A stretch of 61,256 nt of DNA, taken from Parachlorella kessleri (Eukaryota; Chlorophyta; Trebouxiophyceae; Chlorellales; Chlorellaceae). Both the position numbers and the translations under genes were made by a program. Positions 11,421-22,474 of the stretch are shown here, piece after piece. The DNA lies in assembly GCA_001598975.1 (NCBI GenBank), contig BBXU01001419.1, forward strand, positions 1 through 61,256, read 5' to 3'. The first letter of the stretch is position 1. The number at the start of each line of letters is the position of its first letter. The notes beneath the pieces were generated by a model. The model saw only the letters and a list, made by a program, of their open reading frames with translations, searched no databases and was not told the origin of the DNA.

Positions 11421-12624
11421 TCATCCTTGCCAGATAGGAAGGTCACCCAGGGTCGCAGTGTCGCAGGGTGCGTCTAGCTCTACGCTGGGTGCACGCCTCA
11501 CCAGGGTTGCAGTGAGTATGTGGCCTGTTGTATCATTCGCGAACGTGCAGGGCTGTCGGGGGACCTAATCGCTCAGTGGCTTCAGGGCTCCCCATCGGCA
11601 CACGATGACCAGGCCTTACACTGCACACCTACCTTGGCAACGTTCTTTGGTTCATCATCAAAGAAGAGCATCTTAGAGTAGTCCACCCCAAGCTCCCGCT
11701 GAAGGTTAGGGAAGTGTGCCGTGTCCTTCTGGGCAGATACCTGGTCATAGCCACTCGCAGCCGGTATGAGCTGTATGCTTTCGAAGTAATGGGTGATGCC
11801 CAGCTTTCTCAGAAAGGCCTCGGCCACTTCAGGGGTGGGAGTCCGCGAGGCAAGCGCCATGGGCACCTTGTGCTCCCTGCAGCATAGCACCCCATACTCA
11901 TTGAGGCACATCACCGTCTTTGTCTTCGCTTGCTTATGGGTGCTTTGGGGCTGGATGACTGACACTGACATTCGAAAGCTGCAAAGTTATGCTGCTGCAA
12001 AGCCACGCCTTACAAGCTCCCTGCATGACCTGGGGTGCGGGGTGGGAGATAATGGGCAGAGCGCGACTCACCGAAGGGCATCTAGGATGGGAGGGACATC
12101 AGGATAGAGGCGGGGCTCATCATGCACAGTATACATCTCACACCTGCACTAGTTCAATCTTAGGTGAACAGCTGCATGTTGGCTGCTCACGCTATGGAAG
12201 CACATGGAACGTGTCGCAAAGAAAGTACGAGTCTCTTCGTCCATCCTCCGCTTCCAGTGCTACCATGCCAGCACCAGCAGCGCACACCTAAGCACTAATT
12301 CACTTGCAAGCACATATCAGAGAGCAGATGCCGCAGGAGGGTTTTGGGCAGGTTAGCAGCGGTCCACCAGACCCACCAGAATGGCCACAAGCAGTAGTCC
12401 AGGTCAAATACCTGCAAGCACACAAATATTACTGTCGTATGGGGTTGCTGTACCCCTTTATAGGCTGTTGCAACACCAGCTCCTGTTTCATAACTAGTCC
12501 ACCAGCCACTGCTGTGTCAAACCATGCCAAGGGCATGGCCAGCGAACCAGCAAGCCAGCCAGCTCACTGATGAACTCACCACTAGACTGGGTAAGCAGGC
12601 CAGGCTACTCAGCAGTGTGGAGAC
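11421..12624 (-). CDS. Magnesium-dependent phosphatase 1 (MDP-1), HAD superfamily
   Basis: Read on the minus strand, exons 12580-12624, 12377-12411, 12072-12143 and 11620-11876 join in phase. They give LPSLV-VFDLDYCLWPFW-CEMYTVHDEP, then LYPDVPPILDALREHKVPMALASRT, and on to a YFESIQLIPA stretch and MLFFDDEPKN. This is the MDP-1 signature: the DLD nucleophile motif followed by LWPFW, the SRT motif, and the FFDDE metal site. Family members are small Mg-dependent HAD phosphatases acting on protein tyrosines or sugar-like phosphates. A last exon at 11421-11524 keeps phase but does not resemble the usual C-terminus, so the 3' end is doubtful. The true start Met lies upstream of 12624 and was not found. 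Confidence 0.8.
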
Positions 12625-13315
12625 CTGGAAGCAGCACTGATACAGTTGCAGCGAATGACATAATGATAAGGATTGCAGGTCTGTGTCTTGGGACCTACCT
12701 GGTTACGGACTGCTGTGCTAGCTGCAGATGATCTGGTCATGTTTAGGGACCGCAGCTGGATGATTCTGGTTTTGCCGCGTGATAGAAACCTAGTGCAGTC
12801 AGGGAACTGCTTAAAGCTCACAGACAACCGCTGACCTTGAGCAAAGCTAGACAGCATCTGCCCTTGACACGCGACAAGGTCTTGCTTGATGCTTCTGTCG
12901 AAGCATCTCTTTTCTCATTTGATCTGCCTTACAAAGGCCGGTACCAGAACCCCTTCTCTCTGATCTTCTATGTTATGCGCCCTGCTGTGCGTGCCCCGTC
13001 TGCTCAAACAGGGCGCCATATGCAGAGCTCACTAGCACTCGAAGCGCAGCGGCACAGCTCTCCGGAGTCCACAGCAAATGCAAACCAGATGTCCCCTTCT
13101 ATCCCGCGCTTGCTGATCAGATGGTCTGAGCATTGAAAACGTGCATGCCAGTGCTAAGCAGTGCAAAATATTGTAACTTTTATAGTAGTGCTATTAAGTG
13201 TGTGAGGGCCCTTGCTCCAAGGTCACGAAGGAGGCAAGCTTGGGATGGCCAGGCCAGGCTATCAAGACTCCAAGTCTAGCTGGGCACACTTGGAAGTAGG
13301 ACTGATCCATCGAGG
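12625..13315. other. Divergent intergenic region between MDP-1 and TOP3
   Basis: The MDP-1 gene reads leftwards and TOP3 rightwards from this interval. It probably holds the missing first exon of MDP-1 and both promoters. I see no conserved coding sequence or recognisable control motif. Confidence 0.45.
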
Positions 13316-16300
13316 ATGAGGGTGCTCAATGTCGCTGAGAAGAACTCGGTGGCACGGGCAGTCTCTGAACTTCTCAGCAACCGGCAGTGCAGGTCACAGC
13401 AGTCATGGTGAGGTTGCCATAGGCAATGTTGTGGGGGTTTGGCTGGGGCAAAACAGAGTAAAACCATGGCAACGACAGGCGCGCAGCAACAGTCCTTTAG
13501 CCCCAGTTTCGTCACAGCTCCTGCCAGCACTCAGGGACTGACCTGCCCTGACTGCTGCTTCCTCTGCCTACAGCGCGCGCTACAGTCCCGTCTATACATT
13601 TCAGTACACCGTGCCGGAGCTGGGGCCCTGCGAGATGGTCATGACCTCCGTGGCAGGTCACCTCTTGGAGCTGGACTTTGTGCCGCCCTACAACAAGTGG
13701 CACGGCTGCGAGGCACGGCAGCTGTATGACGCAGCCGTGGTGAAGTCGGTGAACCAGGTAGCTGCTTGGCCCTGCTGGCACAGCGCTGTGGTGTGATGCG
13801 AGGTTGCAATCAGGAGATGGGACTGCTCTGCCGAGGATGGAGTGTGTTGGCAGAGGCTGACGGTTTCAGCGGCTGGATAGTGCCCTTGGCAAGAGCAGTT
13901 GTGCCTTTGCCACGGTGGTGGGATGTCCTTGGTGTTATGACCGGGATGGGATCATGAATAGGCAGGATATAGACATTTCCAATGGCCCTCTGTTTCTGCA
14001 ATGGCTGGTCTATGGTGGGTTGCTACTGTCAAATCACCGTGACTCTAACACGTCTGCCATCGATTGCAATGCCAAACTTCAACCGCTGCAGGGACTTGCC
14101 ACTTCTGTTTTTTCTGTGCAGGGCAATGAGGATGTGAAGCGCAACCTGCAACAGCAGGCCAGGGGCTGCCAAGTGCTGGTGCTGTGGCTTGACTGTGACC
14201 GGGAGGGCGAGAACATTGCATTCGAGGTGGGGCATACCCACTGCGCTGCACTGTGCCGACCGCTTGGGACCACCAGCAACGCTCATTGGCTCAGTGTTAT
14301 GGACGGACGTGACAAACTGTAAGGGAATATGGTAAGCTTCTGTGCTGATGGAGATTCCAGGGTGGCACCTCAAGGCCTTGAGTGTCTGTGTTTGTAACCA
14401 AGCTGACTGGCTGAGACTACTGGCCGGCATTGCAGGTAATCGACGTGTGCAGGCAGGCCAACCCACGGCTGCGGATCAGGCGAGCGCGCTTTTCAGGCAA
14501 GGGCTCCACCCCTTGCCACCCACGCATGACTCAAGGCAATGCTTGTGTGAGATGCATACCCACGAAGTTTCTCTGTGGTGTGCCAGAGAAGTGTTGATGC
14601 AGGTGCTTATCTAATGAACGCTGGCCTGCCATTGGAACCTCAGCTGGGCACCTCCTTCCCCTGGTGGCTGCACATTATCGATGATAACAACACAACCATG
14701 CCCTCCTTCCATCTGCACGTATCTATTGTTGCGCTCTTTGCCAGTTGTTGCTGTGGATGGTTCCTGCTGCCCTGGATGCCTCAGACAACAACCGCAGCGC
14801 CAACACGCTAACTGACTGACCCACGCCAAGCACAGAAAGAAAGCAACAGCCCTCCTACTCCTACTCCTCCTACATCACTTGGTTCAGCGCCCAGCTCTGC
14901 TGTGGTGTGTGCAGCCCTGGTTGCCTCCGACATCCACCGCGCCATCAGCCGCCTGGTTGACCCCAACGAGCACGAGGCGCGCGCTGTGGACGCCCGACAG
15001 GAGATCGACCTGCGCATCGGCTCCTCCTTCACCCGCCTGCAAACACTCCTGCTGCAGGTGGGTGGGTGTGATGGGGTTGGTAAGGCGGTTGCTGAGGAGA
15101 GGTGACTGCTGAGCTGATGCCCTCGAGAATGTCATGTCCCTTTCACTGCGCCCATTTGTGTTTGTGGGGTCGGGCAGTGATAGCACTTGGCCGGCATACG
15201 CAGCAGGGACCATGTCCCTAGCCAGTGAGTAGTCTCTTTGACGTGGCTTCTGACTGGGTTTCGACTGTGGGGACATGGCTGTGCATTGCAGCTGCTCTAC
15301 GTGCCGCTCGGTGCCCTGCAGAACAAGTTCAACTGGAGCGCCTGGCTGCCAGCAGGGAGGGAGAGCATGCTGCTGAGCTACGGGCCGTGCCAGTTCCCAA
15401 CCCTGGGGCTCATTGTGCAGCGCGAATGGTGAGTGTCAGGCACAGAGTGCGGCATGCTGTGCATGGCTAAACTAGCGCATGCGTGGTACATGAGGTTAGG
15501 CCGGCCTGTTGACGCTTTGGCTCCACAGGCGGCCTTCCCTGCTCCCTCGCACGCACCGTTGCCATTCAGTGAAACTGCCAGCTTGATTTCCGAACCTCCT
15601 ACTGCTGCACCATGTACCTTTCCCTCCACCTGCCCCGAAAGCAACTGGCAGACCCCTTTCCTTCTTGTGTTTACGTTTGGTGTATTGTGCACCTTCGCCA
15701 TGTGCCTCTAGTGTGTGTATCCATGTGCACGGGGTTGACCGGCATACCACACATAATTCAACTGCCTGCAGGGAGGTCCAGGCGCACATCCAGGAGCCCT
15801 TCTGGTCCATCACAGTCGCCTACCGCGCCTCCGGAGAGTCCTGCGACTTTAGCTGGGACCGGCACCGCATGTTTGACAGGGCTGCTGCCGTGGTCCTGCA
15901 TGAGCTGTGCCTGGAGAGCAACCTGGCCACCGTCACCAAGGTGTGGCGTTGGTCCCCTTGGTATATCTTGCAGCCCCTAGCAAGATGTGGTCCCTCTGTT
16001 GCGCTTGTATTGAGGACTCATTAGAGGTTGGGGCGAGCCTGCAGGGAAAGCTAAGCTAGATGACTGCCGGCCTGCGATCATGACTGGAGCGCGGTGCTGC
16101 TAGCCCAGCTTTTGCCTCTAATCAGTTGGTGGGCTGATTTGGGAGGACGGCCAGGAGCCCTGGGTTGGCTTTCCCCAGGCCTTTCCCCAAGCCTATAGGA
16201 AGTGGAGGCAACCCCGCAAGAAGGTTGGGGCTGCGTCTGCTCAGTGTGCACGCTGATGAAGAAGCAGACCGCAGGTGCCCCACCGTGCCCTGTGTTGCAT

Positions 16301-19300
16301 GCTACCTTTCTGCCGAGCGTCAAGTGTGCACCCACCCGCAGGTGGATGGCCGGCAGCGCACGCGGGCTGCCCCTGTGCCCCTGAGCACCCTGGAAATGCA
16401 GAAGCGAGCTTCGCAGGTAGGGTTCTCAGTGGAGCCCAGTGCGGTTCACCGTGCAAGCTTAGCAGGGAAGCTGCTACTCTGCTCCCTGGACATCTACTGA
16501 GTTAATGTGGACTGCATGCCACAACCACCTGACCAGCAGCCGCCTGTCTTGGTTGGTGGCTAACCCAAATTTCACTGACCAGCTCTGTGCGTATCCTTCA
16601 TGGCAGCTCGACAGCAGTGAAGGCCATGGCCCTGCGCATCCCTGGCGAGCGCAGCCTGCGGCTAGCAGAGGAGCTGTACCAGGCCGTACTCAAGAATACT
16701 CTCCTCCCTTGCTGCAGTACCTGCGCATCCCTGGTGAGCGCATCATGCGGCTGGCGGAGGAGCTGTACCAGGCCGGCTACATCTCCTACCCCCGCACGGA
16801 GACCAACCAGTTTGACACGCAGTACGACCTGCGGGTATGTATGTGGGACAGGGTTTACTGCTGCACCCAGGTCGACTATCCTGCACATCGCTCTAATAGC
16901 AAAGCACTAGGTTTTGGGTAGGATGATGGCAGTATGTGGAGGCATGGCATGGGCAGAATTTGTCGAGTGCAGCGAATCAACCGCCCGCCCCACAGGCGGA
17001 GCCATACTATACTGGGGAAACTTCGCTCCTTCCTGGATTATTTAACTGTATAAGGCGACCTTGCCGGGTGGGGTATGTGGTTTTTCTTGGAGGAAGGGAG
17101 GGGGAGGGGGTGTTATCTGGCAAGCACTCATTGGCAAGCACTCACCTGGCGCAAACCCCACCCCGGCGGTGCTTGCCTGCTTGCAGGCCTTGGTGGGTGA
17201 GCAGCAGCAGAGCCCCCAGTGGGGTGGCTTTGCGCAGCGCCTGGTCAGCAATGAGCTCTGGCGGTGGCCAAGAGCAGGTGAGACGAACACAACCCTTGAG
17301 GTGTGTGTGAAAGGCCATGGCCTTGCAGGGCTTCTACCATGATCCCTTGGCCACTGCCTGTCGCAGCGGCAGGCGTCCTGTGGGACAGGAAGGGGCCAGT
17401 CGGGTAGTGCTCAGTGCGCGCATTCGCTAATTTCGAAAATTGGGGGCAAGTCTGCATGCGGTCTGCGGTAAGGTTCATCAAGGGGACGGCAGCCAGACAG
17501 ACTTGCCGGTGCCTACCCTTCTATTGTCCTAGGGCTGCATGTGGAAGTCAGTGCAAAACTGGATGCTTCCTGCACTTCCATAGTGGTGCTGGTCACCTGG
17601 CTGCATGTCGTGCTGCCCCTGCTGTGCTCCCAGGCGGGTCGGACGACAAGGCCCACCCGCCCATCCACCCCACCAAGTCCTTCACAGAGGGCGGCCAGTC
17701 TGAGAAGGGCAGGCTGTATGAATTCATCGTGCGCCACTTCCTGGCGTGAGTCTATATCGTATGTGCGCCTCAGGAGTGGCTGTTTAGCTTAGTTCCCCTC
17801 TGCCTGCTGGCTGGCCCTGGGTGCTTGTGGCAGGGCTGGGAAACATCTCTGTCAGCGGCGTCAACCGCCCTGTCTGTCACCTGCTGCTCCACATTCCTGA
17901 TAGGTGCAGGTGCGCCTGCATGTGCAACGCCTGCCTCACATGGCATGGCACGCCCTCTGCCAGGCTTGCACTTGCCACCCTTCTTACGACCAAAGCGACG
18001 CACATGTATCGTTAACTCTCCTTCTTGACGCCACGCAGTTGCTGCGCCAAGGACGCGGTGGGGTTTGAGACTAAGGTGCACATTGATGTGGGGGGCGAGG
18101 GCTTCACCGCCACGGGCCTCATGGTGACAGAGAGGAACTTCCTGGACGTCTATCCCTACGAGGTAGGTCCATGGAGGGTAACTGCGCACCCAGTAGATAG
18201 CGGAGTGTACTTGCGCTAGGCCTTGCATGTGTGGTCGTGGAAGTTGTCCTTGGCATGGCGAGAAAAGTGGTGTGTGGTTGTGGGTGGGTGGGGGTGGGGG
18301 AGCGCCTGCAGGTGTTACCGCACGGAGCATTCTCCGAGGCGTGCCGTTGTGGGGGCGTCCTCTAGGTGGGTAACGATTGGCTATGGGAAGCCGAGGGAAT
18401 TACCCTGGACAAATGCATGACAAAGTGTGTTGGCTGCAGAGGTGGGGCAGCAACGCCAACCTCCCCGTGTTCAGGGAGGGCCAGCAGTTCCAGCCAGCCA
18501 GCATCCAGCTGAAGGAGGTGGGTGGTGGAGCCGACTGGCTTGGTCGCCAGTAAGGACAGTCTCAAGGTCCTATTATAGGTTTGAGTGTCCATGATGCAGT
18601 TGAAGTCATAGGCAAGCACAGCACCCACACAAGACCTTGCCGCCCTCCTTGAGCAGGCAGCATCCTCCTGGCGTGCCGTATACCTTGTGACACACGCTGA
18701 TGCCGTTAGGGGATCAGCAAGGGACTGCAGTCAGCCCGTGGGCCAAGCGTGGCTTACAGGGCAACACCCACCCGCGCCAGCAGTCAACTTCACCCTTCTG
18801 CGTGGCGCTGGTGGCCCCCCAAGCCCCCTTGCCTCCTGTCCTCCCTCCACGCTGCTGCTGTCATACGCATGTTATCGTCTCGTCCCCTCCTCTGTTTCAT
18901 TCTCCGCAGGGCCAGACCCAGCCTCCCCCCCGGCTGAGTGAGCGGGACCTGATTGCCAAGATGGAGGAGTACGGCATCGGCACAGACGCCACGGTGGCAG
19001 ACCACATCCAGAAGCAGGCAGGTTCCTGCACACAGGAGGAGGGCTTGTGGTGGGTGGGTTAGAGTGCTTGCGCCACATGGAAGAGTGTGACATAGCAGGA
19101 GACGGATGAAGCCATGGTCGGCCAGGCCATCTGCACCAGGCCCTTGTGTGTGTGTGTGGTGTGTATCTCAAGTGGCTCTGGGTGGCTACAAGAAACTTCC
19201 GCTATGACATGGACAGTCTGGGTGCCTACCGGGAGCCATGTAATAATTGCTAAATCTGCTGGATAAGCCCTCTGGCCGAAGCTGCCCCTGAGCCCAGCAC

Positions 19301-21752
19301 TGCCCTCCCCAAGCCGCCCCCTTGCCCGCTACCTGCGTGCAGCTGGACCGCGGGTACGCCACCAAGGATGTGGGCACGCTGCTGTTCAGCCCCACCGCCC
19401 TGGGGGAGGCGCTCATCTCCGCCTACCGCAAGATGGGCCTGGCCAACCTGTGGCAGCCGGGGCTGCGGGGGGTGATTGAGAGCAACATCAGCGCGGTGGC
19501 GCGAGGGCAGCGCACCAAGGTGGGCGGGGAGCGGGTAGGCGATAGGAGTGGGCCATGGTGGAAGCATAGCAGGGAGGACAAGGACTTCTGGGAGCCTCCA
19601 GGGGTTGCTCAAAAGGTGCTGGATAGCCCCATGGTTGCCAACAACCCGGTGCTTATCATGTGCGACCACACCTGCCAGACACCCTTGGCCCAGCCTTTGC
19701 TTGTGGCTGTAATTATAGAACAACTGGCCATGTTGCATGATCCGCCCCGGTCTGTTGCTTACCTTAGCCGCCGAATGTTGTTCCCAACAGGAGAGTGTGC
19801 TGCAAGAGGCCATGGACGCCTTCCGCCAGGACTTTGCCAATGCACAGCGGCAGGTGCGCCAGGGTGGTGTAGGTGCAGCTTCAAAAACACAGATACTCGC
19901 TGACAGGCACTTGGTCTACCTCCCCACCTTGCTGCCATCCGCCGTTGCGTTGGTCCCGTGGCAGTAAACTGGAATGTCTCACCTTAGCCCGCTCGGGCAC
20001 ATTATCGGACGGCCAAGCATGCGTTCTCCTACTCCACCCCTTCCTTGCGCACTCTCAACCTCAGCGAACCCAAAAGTAGACTTGCCTGCCGGCCCGCAGG
20101 CCAGCATCCTGGTCCAGGAGGTGGCAGCCATCGTCTTTGGCGGGGCAGCAGCGGCCCTGCAGGGAGGCGGCGGTCCAGGAGGAGGAGGCGCCGGCGGGGG
20201 CGCCGGGCAGCCCTTTGCGTCCTGCACATGTGGGGCACAGCTGGAGCTGGTCACGTGAGTTGCTGTGTGTGTCACCATCGCAGTGTTACGTCCGCCTCCT
20301 GCCTTGCCTAGGCGGTGTGCCACCGGCGGTTGTGACATGCTACCTTTTGCAAGGGCTCTAGAGCGTATGCATTAGTTCTCCAGGCATGCGGCACGGGTCG
20401 TGGTGTTGCCTGCTGGCTTGGGCCTTGCTAGTGCTACAGCCTCAAGCTCAACTCCAGATCACGTAGGCTGATGGACAATAGCAGTAAGCACCGTTGCCTT
20501 AACGATGCTGCAGGGATGGTGAGGGCTTGCCATTTGTCAAGTGTGCGTCCTACCCCATCTGCCGGCGACAAATTGTTTTCCCACCTAACGCCACCACGGG
20601 AGTGGATATCACAGGTAAGTCAGGTAATGTGTGAAGAGATCTAGCCTGACTGTCCATGCAGGCTCGCTTGAAGTACAGGTATGCACAGTGAGAGCCCCTA
20701 TGTTCAAAGCGTGAGGTGCAGGACCGAGTGGTGCATTAGGTTGTGGAGGCCTTTCTCTGCTAGACCTTTGCGTGGCTTCAGCCTTAAGGCTTGGAGAAGT
20801 GAAACTGCCAGTCATGCTTAAACATTACACATAGCAAACTCCCCCGGGCTCCTGCGCTTCGCAGCCTTAGCCGTGCTGATGTCCAGGCCCTGGTCCCCAG
20901 CAGTTGCAACTCAGGCCTTTCATTGCGGTGATCCCTGCGCCTGCTGCCCCCGTGTCTGCAGACGAGGCCTGCACCAGCTGCACCCACGGCCCTGTGCGCA
21001 AGCTGCAGCTGCGGTTCCGCCAGCGCAGCCTGCCCATGGGGCACGCGCCGCTGCAGGTCAGCTGCGTCATCTGTGACCAGCAGCTGCAGCGGCTGCTGCA
21101 CACCATCGGCGGCCAGGAAAGGCGGCCAGGTAAAGGGGCAGTGCGTGGGTGGGTCGGTGGGATTGCAGTCTGTGGTGAGGAGGTTAAGGCAAGGCATCGT
21201 ATGAAAGGTGCTTTCTCCTAGTACGCGGGGTAGCTGTGTGAGTGCGGCTTTCAACAGGTGGGATGATACTAGCCACATCCGCAAGCGCGCCCCTTCCATA
21301 AGAAATTCACAGCTGGGCACCTTTCAGGCGCAGGTGGGACCTGACCACCTGCGCCCTGCTTTGTGAGGACTGCTCACTGTGCAGCCTGTAGGAGCTTGAG
21401 GTTGTCGGGGCATCACTTTTTCTCCAAACCCCTTTTTTTCACTTCAAACCCCTCGGATGCATGTTCTGCAGGTGGTCTAGGCAGAGGAGCTCATGGGGCA
21501 GCCCAGGGTAGGGGCGGGGCGGGGTCGGGCCCGGGGAGAGGGCGAGGGGCGGCCGCAGGAGCAGGAGCAGCAGGTCACCGGGGAGGCAGGGCAGCAGCAC
21601 CTGGCAGCGGCAGAGGGGCAGCCGGAAGGGGCCGAGGTCGGGCAGGCGCTCAGGCTACTGCAGGGGGCGGCGGCAGGGGGCGAGCAGGCGGCGGGCGGCA
21701 AGAGCGCGGGGCGAGAGGGAGGGGCAGGGCGGCCAGAGGCGGGCGCGACTAG
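13316..21752 (+). CDS. TOP3A: DNA topoisomerase III alpha with RGG-type C-terminal tail
   Basis: Type IA topoisomerase of the dissolvasome, which works with a RecQ helicase and RMI1. Twenty exons: 13316-13407, 13574-13757, 14122-14226, 14436-14496, 14915-15057, 15292-15428, 15772-15940, 16342-16416, 16718-16834, 17187-17277, 17634-17745, 18039-18162, 18440-18517, 18910-19017, 19343-19519, 19791-19853, 20100-20254, 20514-20614, 20962-21129, 21472-21752. They sum to 2541 nt (846 residues). The Toprim residues are E8 (VAEKN) and D116/D118/E120 (LDCDREGEN). The catalytic tyrosine is Y346 in [18 protein letters not shown] and NFLDVYPYE favour TOP3 alpha over beta. One Topo C4 zinc-finger-like segment (CTCG...KCASYPIC) and a second CxxC pair (CTSC...CVIC) follow. 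The last exon is an Arg/Gly/Ala-rich tail of about 90 residues. The introns after 14496 and 19017 have GC donors. The start ATG sits at the family-typical position before RVLNVAEKN. Confidence 0.95.
16630..16686 (+). pseudogene. Intronic relic copy of a TOP3 exon segment
   Basis: The intron before exon 16718-16834 holds a second copy of that exon's beginning. It would read [18 protein letters not shown], against [18 protein letters not shown] in the real exon. Over 54 aligned bases only five differ. The copy ends before the catalytic [10 protein letters not shown] segment, and no upstream acceptor puts it in frame with exon 8. It is therefore a decaying partial tandem duplication. An alternative exon cannot be ruled out from sequence alone. 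Confidence 0.75.
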
Positions 21753-21959
21753 CCTCAGGAGCCAGCTGACATGCCTGCAGTGCAATACTTCACATGTGGT
21801 GCGGCTGGGCAGGGAGTGCATAGGTGCTGGCGGGGGATACGTCAGACTCCCAAACCAATTCTTTCCTGATAATGACTGGGAACTACTGCGAACTTTTCTC
21901 TACATACGTTTAGGCAGGCAGTGTATGACGACATTGGGGACCTGCAGAGCGGTTAACTA

Positions 21960-21993
21960 GGCCGTAGGGGATCCACCGTGGATCCCTACGGCC
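21960..21993. repeat. Inverted repeat 1 (one-base bulge)
   Basis: The left arm, ggccgtaggggatccac (21960-21976), pairs with the right arm, gtggatccctacggcc (21978-21993). There is one unpaired G in the left arm and a single central C. It directly abuts a second inverted repeat. Confidence 0.9.
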
Positions 21994-22022
21994 TATTGCA
22001 CGTGGATGATCCACGTGCAATA
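21994..22022. promoter_or_regulatory. Perfect palindrome with a G-box in each arm
   Basis: Each arm is 14 bases (tattgcacgtggat and its exact complement), separated by one G at 22008. Each arm carries CACGTG, the G-box core bound by bZIP/bHLH factors. In land plants this core is part of ABA/stress-response elements. It lies about 450 bp upstream of the LEA-like start codon. Function as a stress element is inference. Confidence 0.55.
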
Positions 22023-22474
22023 TGAAGTCAGATACGGGGGAACCCAAAGCTGAACAGTATCGATAGATCAACACTGAACCAGATGAGGTGGTGGCAAATT
22101 CCTTCGGCTTTGTCTTTGGCAGACAGGCACATGTTGAAAATCTGGGGTGGAAAGTACGGTCCAGCCGCCCGCGCTCGATGTGTAGCACCATGCAAGCGCT
22201 CGATGTGTGCAGGCGCTCGACCGAACGACTCCGAGCTCTTGTGTGAAAGGCGAAATTGTTCATGCGTGATTCTTCATTATTGTGCATATGATAATCCGTC
22301 GGTCTTGCGTCGTTTGCGGGACGGCAGGCGGATTCACCTTGGCTTCCTGTCAGCTGCTAGGTTTGTCAAGCCGGTGAAAATGCCACAACCTCTATAAAAA
22401 TCCTTAACCGAGGCAGCCCGAAACTAGTCTTTGACACCAATACATATTTGCACTCCCTCCAATACACACTAGCC

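Larger units (their letters stand above)
21753..22474. other. Intergenic region between TOP3 and the LEA-like gene
   Basis: It contains the TOP3 3' untranslated region, two abutting inverted repeats (21960-22022) and the promoter of the LEA-like gene. A short direct repeat, gcgctcgatgtgt, occurs near 22166 and 22197. I see no coding exon. Confidence 0.6.

Noticed and set aside
16505..16921. Continuous frame through both copies of the duplicated TOP3 segment
   Set aside because: It reads the first copy out of frame; the real exon starts after the acceptor at 16717.
13316..21752. Assignment as TOP3 beta because of the RGG tail
   Set aside because: Body motifs ([18 protein letters not shown]-terminal zinc fingers) fit TOP3 alpha.
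21477..21821. Minus-strand frame opposite the TOP3 tail
   Set aside because: Antisense shadow of the Arg/Gly-rich exon; Pro/Ser/Cys low complexity only.
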